Shown here piece after piece: positions 1 through 5,557 of a DNA stretch of 10,355 nucleotides. Numbering within the stretch: position 1 is the stretch's first letter; each line of letters begins with the position of its first letter. A model generated the notes under the pieces. That model did not search any database. It saw only the letters and a program-made list of their open reading frames with translations, and was not told where the DNA came from. The position numbers were made by a program, and so were the translations under genes. The DNA comes from Actinomycetes bacterium (GTDB lineage: Bacteria; Actinomycetota; Acidimicrobiia; Acidimicrobiales; Acidimicrobiaceae), in assembly GCA_021819725.1 (NCBI GenBank), contig JAKAQR010000071.1, forward strand, positions 1 through 10,355. The letters are read 5' to 3'.

Positions 1-51
1 GGTTTTCTGTTGGGTTTTAGTTTAGCGGGAAAGTAGACATACGCTCTGAAC

Positions 52-127
52 TGGTGGGCCGCCAGGGTCTCGAACCCTGCACCTTGGGATTAAAAGTCCC
101 CTGCTCTACCGGATGAGCTAGCGGCCC
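52..127 (-). tRNA. tRNA-Lys (anticodon UUU), CCA encoded
   Basis: Read on the minus strand, the sequence folds as a complete cloverleaf. The acceptor arms GGGCCGC and GCGGCCC pair perfectly. The D arm has GCTC/GAGC stems. The anticodon loop CTTTTAA places anticodon TTT at 92-94, which decodes lysine. The T arm CAGGG-TTCGAGA-CCCTG is perfect. The discriminator base is A, followed by an encoded CCA at 52-54. One oddity is that the first anticodon-stem pair (27-43) appears to be G-A, leaving four good pairs. The gene lies 40 bases downstream of the sodN stop on the same strand, so its promoter must lie in or near the 3' end of sodN, or it is read through from sodN. Bases 1-51, downstream of the tRNA, show nothing I can name. 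Confidence 0.96.
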
Positions 128-131
128 GGTG

Positions 132-151
132 GTGCCCGCGTGAGCGGGCAC
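132..151 (-). terminator. Strong hairpin after sodN, probable terminator or processing site
   Basis: GTGCCCGC (132-139) and GCGGGCAC (144-151) form a perfect 8-bp GC-rich stem closing a 4-base loop. It sits 15 bases past the sodN stop and just before the tRNA-Lys gene, all on the minus strand. No U-run follows, which is common in Actinobacteria, so it could be a U-less intrinsic terminator, an mRNA 3' stabiliser or a site of processing between sodN mRNA and the tRNA. The fold is seen directly; the role is inferred. Confidence 0.6.
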
Positions 152-166
152 TCAAGGTGGCAGATG

Positions 167-580
167 CTACTTCTTGGTTTCCCAGAAGATGTCACTAATT
201 TGTCCGATGCTGACCAGCAGTTGGTCAGCTACGGCAAGGTCGTTCGTGCGCTTGACTTGGCTAGTGAGCTTCTTGGCGTTCCAAAACATCTCGTGAAGCT
301 GCGGGTACTTTTCAAGGTGAGCTGGCTGGAAGTACTGATACCACAGCACATCGAGATGATGGTTGACCTCTGCTGCCCTCTGCTCCTTGATAAGGGTTGC
401 CCTGTCGCGGAAGTATTGATCGTCGGATGCATTGTACTTTTCTACGATCGCCTTGATCGACTCAGCCTCAACTCTGGCCTGGGCAGGGTCATAGACTCCG
501 CAAGGTAAATCGCAGTGCGCCGATGCCATTGCCGGGGCGCGTAGTGTATCTACCAACGTGAGCACTTTTGTTAAGAACAT
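167..580 (-). CDS. sodN: Nickel-type superoxide dismutase precursor
   Basis: This enzyme converts superoxide to oxygen and hydrogen peroxide using a single nickel ion. The 137-residue product carries the diagnostic nickel hook HCDLPCGVYD at residues 22-31. His22, Cys23 and Cys27 correspond to His1, Cys2 and Cys6 of the mature enzyme, which hold the metal. About 21 residues precede His22 and must be removed for activity; the remaining 116 residues match the usual mature length of about 117. The family-typical segments DPAQARVEAES, ATLIKEQRAAE, HLEKYPQLHEMF and the C-terminal IFWETKK are all present. The ATG is preceded by AGAAAGGA at suitable spacing on the minus strand, supporting this start. 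The divergent neighbour is the matching protease gene sodX. The propeptide is somewhat longer than the 14 residues I recall for Streptomyces. Assignment is very secure. Confidence 0.97.
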   Translation of the reverse strand: MFLTKVLTLVDTLRAPAMASAHCDLPCGVYDPAQARVEAESIKAIVEKYNASDDQYFRDRATLIKEQRAAEVNHHLDVLWYQYFQPAHLEKYPQLHEMFWNAKKLTSQVKRTNDLAVADQLLVSIGQISDIFWETKK

Positions 581-616
581 ATGTCGTCCTTTCTCTGGTT
601 GTCTGTGGACACCTGT

Positions 617-625
617 ATCTTACCA
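617..625 (-). promoter_or_regulatory. Candidate extended -10 for sodN
   Basis: On the minus strand, TG-G-TAAGAT reads as an extended -10 element about 40 bases upstream of the sodN ATG. It would give a leader containing the AGAAAGGA ribosome site. No good -35 is visible. The element overlaps the proposed ribosome site of divergent sodX (AGGA, 625-628). Weak, position-based call. Confidence 0.25.
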
Positions 626-637
626 GGACTAGCGTTC

Positions 638-1057
638 ATGGCCTGGATTCTTGGTTTGCGTGGCTCTCGAAGCGTCGCTGGGGGGGATCGACGGATTGCA
701 ATCGGGTTGTCCGTGGTGTTCACGACGCTGGCTGCCGTGTCACTGGTGATGCGACGCTACGAGGTTGTTGGGAGGTCAATGGAGCCCACATTGCTCCAGG
801 GCGACCGGCTACTGGTCGTGAAATCGCCAAGGCCTCCAACCGGAGGGATCGTTGTACTGCATCATGCCGGCGTGGGTGAAGACATGGTCAAGCGACTAGT
901 TCGCAGGAGCCGTTCTGGAGTATGGGTCCAAGGGGACAATAGCGAATATTCTACGGATAGTCGGCAATTCGGCTGGCTACCGCGCGATAGCGTAGTCGGC
1001 TGGGCAATATACCGTTATTATCCTCCAGAGAGAGCCGGAAACCTGATGGCTGAGTAG
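638..1057 (+). CDS. sodX: Nickel superoxide dismutase maturation protease (S26 signal peptidase-like)
   Basis: SodX is a small membrane-anchored serine protease of the S26 (signal peptidase I) family that is thought to cleave the SodN propeptide and free the N-terminal His that binds nickel. Numbered from the ATG at 638 (139 aa), a hydrophobic segment spans about residues 20-38, the Ser box VVGRSMEPTL places the catalytic Ser at 47, the general-base Lys is K85 in DMVKRL, and the GDN box lies at 99-101, followed by the family-typical DSRQFGWLP. I chose 638 because AGGA at 625-628 is well spaced from it. The ATG at 581 also keeps frame and adds 19 rather hydrophobic residues that could form another membrane helix, but it has no ribosome site and directly abuts the divergent sodN start. 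Function is supported by both motifs and the sodN neighbour. Confidence 0.9.
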   Translation: MAWILGLRGSRSVAGGDRRIAIGLSVVFTTLAAVSLVMRRYEVVGRSMEPTLLQGDRLLVVKSPRPPTGGIVVLHHAGVGEDMVKRLVRRSRSGVWVQGDNSEYSTDSRQFGWLPRDSVVGWAIYRYYPPERAGNLMAE

Positions 1058-1086
1058 AGTAAGTTGATAGTGGCAAAGGGGTGAGC

Positions 1087-1584
1087 ATGGCGGACCTTCG
1101 GGTTCAGATCAATGAGTGGCTTGAGGAAGTGGATGAACTCGAATTGAGTACGGCTCCCATCGAGTTGCTCAGATCGATGCGAGACTCGGGTCGGAGACTT
1201 GAGAACGCGGTGTCTTATGCCCGCAGGGTGCTCCAGACACGACTCGATATTGCGACTGATCTTCACGCCTCAGGAACGGACTCAATCGTGTCGGTGGTGA
1301 CACCACATTCGAGCCCAGCACCCGTGGCCGAGCGCCATGTGGAGGTTGAGATCCCAGAGGACGATATGGTAGGCGCAGAGGCCTATTTGCGCCTACTTGT
1401 TGGAGGGGATCGCACTCACTCATTAGATCTCCTTGACGAATCGCAGCTCGCTAGTTACCAGGCGCGTCTGCAAGAAGGCGAACGAACCATATCTGGACTC
1501 AGGAGACAGCTGCACCAGCGCCTCGACAGTCTCGGAGGCGAGCTTGTGCGACGCTATCAGCAACGTACAGTCAGCGGCACGTAG
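1087..1584 (+). CDS. rsiG: RsiG/AmfC-family c-di-GMP-dependent anti-sigma factor (twin motif)
   Basis: RsiG, formerly AmfC ('aerial mycelium formation protein'), sequesters the sigma factor WhiG when armed by c-di-GMP. The 165-aa product is highly charged and mostly helical, with a Pro/Ser-rich link around residues 70-85. The published signature E(X)3S(X)2R(X)3Q(X)3D is present exactly at residues 39-54 (E39, S43, R46, Q50, D54; bases 1201-1248). A second copy lies at 132-147 (E132, S136, R139, H143, D147; bases 1480-1527) with His for Gln. Two copies imply the monomeric antiparallel coiled-coil form known from Streptomyces rather than the single-motif homodimer of Rubrobacter. The start is the ATG at 1087 because AAAGGGG (1075-1081) lies 5 bases before it; a GTG at 1081 overlaps that site. 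No sigma gene is in the window, so the partner is unknown. It follows sodX by 29 bases and could share its transcript. Confidence 0.85.
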   Translation: MADLRVQINEWLEEVDELELSTAPIELLRSMRDSGRRLENAVSYARRVLQTRLDIATDLHASGTDSIVSVVTPHSSPAPVAERHVEVEIPEDDMVGAEAYLRLLVGGDRTHSLDLLDESQLASYQARLQEGERTISGLRRQLHQRLDSLGGELVRRYQQRTVSGT

Positions 1585-1630
1585 TCTGATTGGTGGTACG
1601 GACGGAACAAGGAGATCACTTCGACGGTTA

Positions 1631-1647
1631 AGCTAGCCATGCTAGCT
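1631..1647. repeat. Perfect 7-bp inverted repeat, possible operator
   Basis: AGCTAGC (1631-1637) and GCTAGCT (1641-1647) are perfect inverted arms separated by 3 bases. It lies between the rsiG stop and the start of the glycosyltransferase gene. There is no following T-run and the loop is very short, so a dimeric repressor site is as likely as a terminator. The symmetry is seen directly; any regulatory role is inferred. Confidence 0.45.
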
Positions 1648-1670
1648 ACGTGTTCCAGGGGTATAACGAC

Positions 1671-2912
1671 TTGAGACTTGCGGTGATTAGCTACCATGCC
1701 TCGCCGGTGGCGGTGCCAGGTTCAGGGGTAAATGGTGGCATGAATGTTTACGTTAGGGCCCTCGCGACGCATCTCGCCCGTGCTGGCATCGACTGCGATA
1801 TCTTCTCTGCCAATGTGGGTACCACTGGTGAGCAATCCTTTCGTCTTGAGTCTGGCCTCTGGCTTCATTCCCTTCCGGTGCGCCCACACTCACCAGGAAG
1901 CTCTGACCCTGACTATTTAGGTATCCCCGAGTTCGCGGATCGAGTTGTCGAGCAGATGTTGCGCTCATCGGTGAGGTACGACGCGGTCCATGCAAACTAT
2001 TGGTTATCTGGTGTCGCAGCACACCGCGTCAAGCATGATCTCAATATTCCGATGATCACCACCTTCCATACCTTGGAGAAGGCGAAGCGTGCAGTGGGAG
2101 CCCTCGTTGACGATCGGTCGAGCCTGCGCATGCACCAGGAAGCTCGTATCCTGGGGTGCTCCGATGCAGTGCTCGCATCCGGGCATGATGAAGCCAAGTG
2201 GCTGTTAGAGATGTATCAGGCCCCAGAGGAGAAAATTGTGCATTTGCCACTGGGGATCGATCGAGCTTTTTTCTCGCCCGGCTCTTCTGGCCCCGCCCGC
2301 GAGGCCATCGGCTTTGACGATGACGTTCCGATCATGCTTTATGTTGGTCGGATCCAGTCTCTGAAAGGGACTGCATTAGCTGTGGAAACTTTGGCTGCCT
2401 TGCGTAAACATCGAGGTGCTCGGCTGGTGATCGTTGGCGGACCTTCTGGTTTCGACGGAGAGCAGGAGTTTCGTCGCGTGCGGGAACTAATTTCTCGTCA
2501 CTCCCTAGAGCGTTGGGTTACGGTGCTGGATCCGATGCCGCATGAGCTTTTGTCTACCTATTATCGGGCGGCCGATGTCGTTGTCGTTCCTTCCGTAAGC
2601 GAATCTTTTGGACTGGTTGCACTCGAAGCCATGGGGTGTGGAACTCCGGTGGTAGCAACAGATGTGGGAGGCCTGAGAACTGTAGTGGATGATGGTCAGA
2701 CCGGCATTTTGGTGAGAGATCGCAACGCAACCGCTTTTGCGGCAGCGGTTGAAGCGCTCTTAGCAAACCCGGTGAGGCATCGGGTGATGGCGCAGCGGGC
2801 CGCATCCCGAGCAGAGTCGTTTACATGGGCGGCAAGTGCAGGGAGGTTGGCCGGTGCCGTCGAGCGCATCGTTCAGCAGGAGGAGCTGGTCAACTGCATG
2901 AGTTGTGCCTGA
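1671..2912 (+). CDS. mshA: GT4-family glycosyltransferase, MshA-like (D-inositol-3-phosphate glycosyltransferase candidate)
   Basis: MshA joins N-acetylglucosamine from UDP-GlcNAc to inositol-3-phosphate, the first step of mycothiol synthesis in Actinobacteria. Numbered from TTG 1671 (413 aa), the N-terminal Rossmann half has RLAVISYHASP and GGMN at 22-25, matching the donor-side loop of MshA, then YWLSG and FHTL. The C-terminal GT-B half has YVGRIQSLKG with R227 and K232, and ESFGLVALEAMGCGTPVVA with E311 and E319, the EX7E pair of retaining GT4 enzymes. TTG 1671 is chosen because GGGG at 1657-1660 precedes it at workable spacing and the protein then begins exactly where MshA does; GTG 1650 (420 aa) lacks a ribosome site. 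The segment where MshA has its inositol-phosphate-binding Lys (about residues 75-90) looks different here, so the acceptor could be another sugar or cyclitol. GT4 family certain; MshA role likely, helped by linkage to proC/hem. Confidence 0.68.
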   Translation: MRLAVISYHASPVAVPGSGVNGGMNVYVRALATHLARAGIDCDIFSANVGTTGEQSFRLESGLWLHSLPVRPHSPGSSDPDYLGIPEFADRVVEQMLRSSVRYDAVHANYWLSGVAAHRVKHDLNIPMITTFHTLEKAKRAVGALVDDRSSLRMHQEARILGCSDAVLASGHDEAKWLLEMYQAPEEKIVHLPLGIDRAFFSPGSSGPAREAIGFDDDVPIMLYVGRIQSLKGTALAVETLAALRKHRGARLVIVGGPSGFDGEQEFRRVRELISRHSLERWVTVLDPMPHELLSTYYRAADVVVVPSVSESFGLVALEAMGCGTPVVATDVGGLRTVVDDGQTGILVRDRNATAFAAAVEALLANPVRHRVMAQRAASRAESFTWAASAGRLAGAVERIVQQEELVNCMSCA

Positions 2913-2929
2913 ACGCCAGTGGGCGCAAT

Positions 2930-2949
2930 CCCCTCCCTCGAGAGAGGGG
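2930..2949 (+). terminator. Hairpin after glycosyltransferase gene
   Basis: CCCCTC (2930-2935) pairs with GAGGGG (2944-2949) around an 8-base loop, 18 bases past the stop. The whole 20 bases are nearly a full palindrome with CTCGAG at its centre, one mismatch each side. There is no U-run. It is a reasonable candidate for a U-less terminator ending the sodX-rsiG-mshA direction of transcription. Confidence 0.45.
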
Positions 2950-3382
2950 TCGAGCGGTCCATACCCTTACAAGGCCGGACGCAACGCGAGCACACGATTG
3001 TTCTCCTACGACGATGCTAAAGACCGGTACCGCAGTCCGAAGTCATCGAGTGAGAACGAGGCATTGTGAGAATCGCTAGCATATCTGGCGTTCTTACTAA
3101 TGCGTGGCCCGCAGCACAGTTGTGGTGCCAGTTGGCTGATTGAGTTCCTCTGAGTGGAGGCGAAGCGCTTGATGAGTGGTTTCACAACCTCATCTATCAA
3201 TATCGATTCGTCGATGGCAGACCAGTTTGTCGCGCTAGCGTGAGGGAAGTGATGTAAGGTAACCACAACCAGGGTGAGGTCAGAAGACCCGTCCGCGAGG
3301 GCGGAAAGGTTGGCGCAACGAAACTGTCTGAGCAGTAGACAACGCCAAGACTGGAGCACGAGTCCGAGGAGAGGAGACGCCA
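2950..3382. other. Gap before proC without a convincing gene, hairpin-rich
   Basis: No open frame here looks like a real gene: the minus-strand frames that cross it run into proC and have atypical composition. What it does hold is a run of short perfect or near-perfect stems: GCAGCAC/GTGGTGC (3111-3128, one mismatch), ATCGA-TTCG-TCGAT (3202-3215, a UUCG loop), GGTC-AGAA-GACC (3278-3289), TCCGC-GAGG-GCGGA (3292-3305), TTGGCG/CGCCAA (3310-3348) enclosing TGTCT/AGACA (3325-3341), and GACT/AGTC (3349-3364). A 23-codon frame at 3172-3243 has GGAGG 11 bases upstream but resembles nothing I know. The region could be a long proC leader, a small RNA gene or only chance stems. Confidence 0.5.
3278..3364 (+). 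ncRNA. Possible structured leader RNA upstream of proC
   Basis: Four consecutive stems end 8 bases before the proC ribosome site: GGTC/GACC with loop AGAA, TCCGC/GCGGA with loop GAGG, a two-part stem TTGGCG/CGCCAA enclosing TGTCT/AGACA, and GACT/AGTC. The close tiling is more regular than I would expect by chance. I could not match it to a known riboswitch: there is no B12 box, no c-di-GMP-I core and no T-box sequence. The call rests only on pairing seen by eye. Confidence 0.25.
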
Positions 3383-4171
3383 GTGTATGACCTGTTGGTT
3401 GTCGGTGCAGGGAACATGGGTTCTGCACTCGCTGTGGGCATGGGTAATGCTGAGGGCGGTCCGAAGTCCATTGCCATACTGGACCATACGTTGAACAAAG
3501 CGCAAGCGGTCGCGGCAAGGCTGCCCCAAGGAAGGGCACTGACCGAGCTTGAATCGGCCGACGTTTATCTCTTGGCGGTGAAGCCCCATCACATTCGTAA
3601 TGTTGTCAAGGAGCTGCCCGCAGGGGCGAAGGTGATCTCAGTGGCCGCCGGCATACGACTCGCTCAGCTCAATTCCTGGCTTGTCAAGGGTGGTGCAATT
3701 GTTCGCGCTATGCCGAACACCGCGTGCGAGATTGGTCAGGGGGTGACAGCAGTGTGTGCAACCGCCGGATCAGAGGACCTGGCTGCACGCGCGCAAGAGT
3801 GGTTTCGTCTCGTTGGCGAGGTGTTCCTCGTGCCGGAGAAGCAGTTCGATGTCGTCTCGGCATTGTCAGGGAGTGGTCCGGCCTACGTCTTTTTACTCCT
3901 CGAGGCGATGCAAGAGGCGGGCATCACGCTCGGTTTACCTGCTGCGATGGCACTCGATCTCGCCCGCGCTACCGTTCGTGGAGCAGGACTGTTGTCGCAA
4001 GCGCGTCAAGATGACCCGAGAGCAATGCGGCTCGCAGTGACCTCACCGGGAGGAATGACGGCCGAGGCGATCGCGGTATTTGAGAAGCTCAGATTTCGAC
4101 ACCAAGTGCTCACTGCGGTTCGCGCCGCCGCGGAGCGGTCTCAGGAGCTGTCAGCGCTAGCCGAGGACTGA
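3383..4171 (+). CDS. proC: Pyrroline-5-carboxylate reductase
   Basis: ProC reduces pyrroline-5-carboxylate to L-proline with NAD(P)H, the last step of proline synthesis, in the cytoplasm. The 262 residues match the usual 260-280. The N-terminal Rossmann fold has VVGAGNMGSAL at 6-16, followed by LLAVKPHHI at about 63-71 and VRAMPNTACEIGQG near 107-120. The C-terminal dimerisation and substrate domain has ALSGSGPAYVFLLLEAM at 160-176 and the signature TSPGGMTAEA at 220-229, where most relatives have SPGGTT. The GTG start follows AGGAG (3372-3376) with a 6-base spacer, and the protein begins directly at the dinucleotide fold, as expected. It stands between two gaps, with a hairpin-rich leader upstream and the hem cluster 120 bases downstream. 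Assignment is secure. Confidence 0.96.
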   Translation: MYDLLVVGAGNMGSALAVGMGNAEGGPKSIAILDHTLNKAQAVAARLPQGRALTELESADVYLLAVKPHHIRNVVKELPAGAKVISVAAGIRLAQLNSWLVKGGAIVRAMPNTACEIGQGVTAVCATAGSEDLAARAQEWFRLVGEVFLVPEKQFDVVSALSGSGPAYVFLLLEAMQEAGITLGLPAAMALDLARATVRGAGLLSQARQDDPRAMRLAVTSPGGMTAEAIAVFEKLRFRHQVLTAVRAAAERSQELSALAED

Positions 4172-4220
4172 TCACTATCGCAAGCTTTGTGACACGCTGA
4201 GGCTCGAGTGGATCCTGTGT

Positions 4221-4250
4221 TTCGGATATTGCCAGCTTGTGGGATACACT
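4221..4250 (+). promoter_or_regulatory. Weak promoter candidate for the hem cluster
   Basis: In the 120-base gap between proC and hemA, TACACT (4245-4250) could be a -10, with TTCGGA (4221-4226) as a poor -35 at 18 bases. A start near 4257 would give a leader of about 35 bases. No clear terminator is seen after proC, so read-through from proC is also possible. Confidence 0.25.
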
Positions 4251-4291
4251 CTACAGGGTCAAAGGTTTCTGGTTTTTTGCGGTGGTAGTGC

Positions 4292-5545
4292 ATGTCTCTC
4301 ATACTTCTCAGTGTCAATGAGTCCGATATCGGGTCAGACTTTGACCGTTTTGCCCTTACACGACTACTCGAGGACAGCTTGCGTGTTGCTTTGAGGGGTC
4401 TGATCGAGCGCGGTGTTGTCGATGAAGCGTTGCTGCTCAGTACCTGCGCGAGGACCGAGATCTACATCATGGCGGGTCAATTCCATTCGACCATAGATGA
4501 GGTAGCTGCCGTCTTTGCGGAGGTGCTACAACTGTCAACCTCGGAGGTGCAACCTGTAACGCGCGTTCTGTACGGCAAGGCGGCCATCCGCCACCTTCTG
4601 CGCGTTGCTGGTGGGATTGAGTCGGCGGTCGTTGGCGAGAGCGAAATTCTCGCTCAAATCAAGCAGGCGCTCTCGGCGGCCAGGGAAAGCAAAATTGTGC
4701 GAGCTTCCCTCGGCCGTTATTTTGAACGTGCTCTTGAGGTGGGCAAGCGAATACGAAATGAAACGTTAATTGGATCAGGACACGTGTCAGTCACCTCCGC
4801 GGCAGCGTTGCTGGCCATCTTGGACGAGGATGCACCGCGACAGAGTCCACCGCGTGTCGGTGTGGTTGGATCGGGCGCGATCGGTTCCGAGGTTGCACGC
4901 GTACTTGTCGACAAAGGTGCTACCGTGACGATTATGTCATCGTCGGATGAGCGACGTAGCCTTCTGGAGCGGGAGTTCGTCGGTGTACGTGTTGCATCAA
5001 CCAGTGATTTGGTGGCCCAGCTCGGTTCGTTGGACACGCTGGTGATGGCAGGATCTTCTGAGCCGCTTGTGCTTGATGCCGCGATGTTGGATGGCCTATC
5101 GGGACTACGGATTATTGACCTGTGCCGCCCAAGAACGGTCGATCGAGTCGCGGCTCAAGTGGCGGGCGTGACGCTGCTTGACCTTGATGACGTGAATCGG
5201 TTCGTCTCCGCACAACTCGCCGAACGCATGGAGGCGGTGGACTCGGTCGAACTCATCATCGAGTCCGAGCTGGAGGACTTTGGGGAATTGGTTTGGCTGG
5301 GAGATATGGGCCCAGTGCTGCGGAGCCTCTACGAAGAGGCTGAGCGGGTTCGAAGCGAAGAACTCGTACGCACGCTCAGACGGCTAGGCGAGAATGATCA
5401 GAAGGTAGTTGAAGAACTTGAACTACTCACGCATCGTATCGTGAGTAAGCTATTGCATCAGCCTGCGGCATCGTTGAGGCAGAGGGCGGGAACTGATGGT
5501 TTTGCGGAGTTCCTTGAGGATTTCAAGATGATCTTTCAACTCTGA
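4292..5545 (+). CDS. hemA: Glutamyl-tRNA reductase
   Basis: HemA reduces glutamyl-tRNA(Glu) with NADPH to glutamate-1-semialdehyde, the committed step of C5 tetrapyrrole synthesis. The 417 residues fit the family. The catalytic Cys is C52 in LSTCARTEIY, with R54 retained; the active-site His is H101 in AIRHLLRVAGG, followed by SAVVGESEILAQIKQAL at 111-127. The NADPH fold has VGVVGSGAIGSE at 189-200, and the C-terminal dimerisation helices end with HRIVSKLLHQP at 381-391. Two things are odd. The usual CNRTE is CARTE, and the N-terminal GLSHRTAPV-like stretch is replaced by SVNESDIGS. An in-frame stop at 4286 rules out an upstream start that could restore it. GGTGG at 4281-4285 is the ribosome site. 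It heads a five-gene run, 12 bases before hemC. Identity is secure; the deviations may be lineage-specific. Confidence 0.95.
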   Translation: MSLILLSVNESDIGSDFDRFALTRLLEDSLRVALRGLIERGVVDEALLLSTCARTEIYIMAGQFHSTIDEVAAVFAEVLQLSTSEVQPVTRVLYGKAAIRHLLRVAGGIESAVVGESEILAQIKQALSAARESKIVRASLGRYFERALEVGKRIRNETLIGSGHVSVTSAAALLAILDEDAPRQSPPRVGVVGSGAIGSEVARVLVDKGATVTIMSSSDERRSLLEREFVGVRVASTSDLVAQLGSLDTLVMAGSSEPLVLDAAMLDGLSGLRIIDLCRPRTVDRVAAQVAGVTLLDLDDVNRFVSAQLAERMEAVDSVELIIESELEDFGELVWLGDMGPVLRSLYEEAERVRSEELVRTLRRLGENDQKVVEELELLTHRIVSKLLHQPAASLRQRAGTDGFAEFLEDFKMIFQL

Positions 5546-5557
5546 TCGGGTGCTGAG

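Noticed and set aside
140..508. 122-codon plus-strand frame
   Set aside because: It is antisense to sodN, whose nickel-hook motif and full-length family match are unambiguous.
581..637. Extended N-terminus of SodX from ATG 581
   Set aside because: The added residues are hydrophobic and could be a membrane helix, but there is no ribosome site and the codon touches the sodN start. Kept as an alternative, not as the main call.
1018..1090. WhiG-type promoter near rsiG
   Set aside because: I searched by eye for a TAAA and GCCGATAA pair and found nothing close to it here or in the gap before proC.
3240..3372. Cobalamin, c-di-GMP-I or T-box riboswitch
   Set aside because: I looked for a B12 box, the c-di-GMP-I core and a T-box sequence and saw none. 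Only unnamed stems remain.
3006..3539. 177-codon open frame on the minus strand
   Set aside because: It overlaps the start of proC on the opposite strand, has no recognisable motif and has a low-complexity, atypical composition for a protein. It is a shadow frame.
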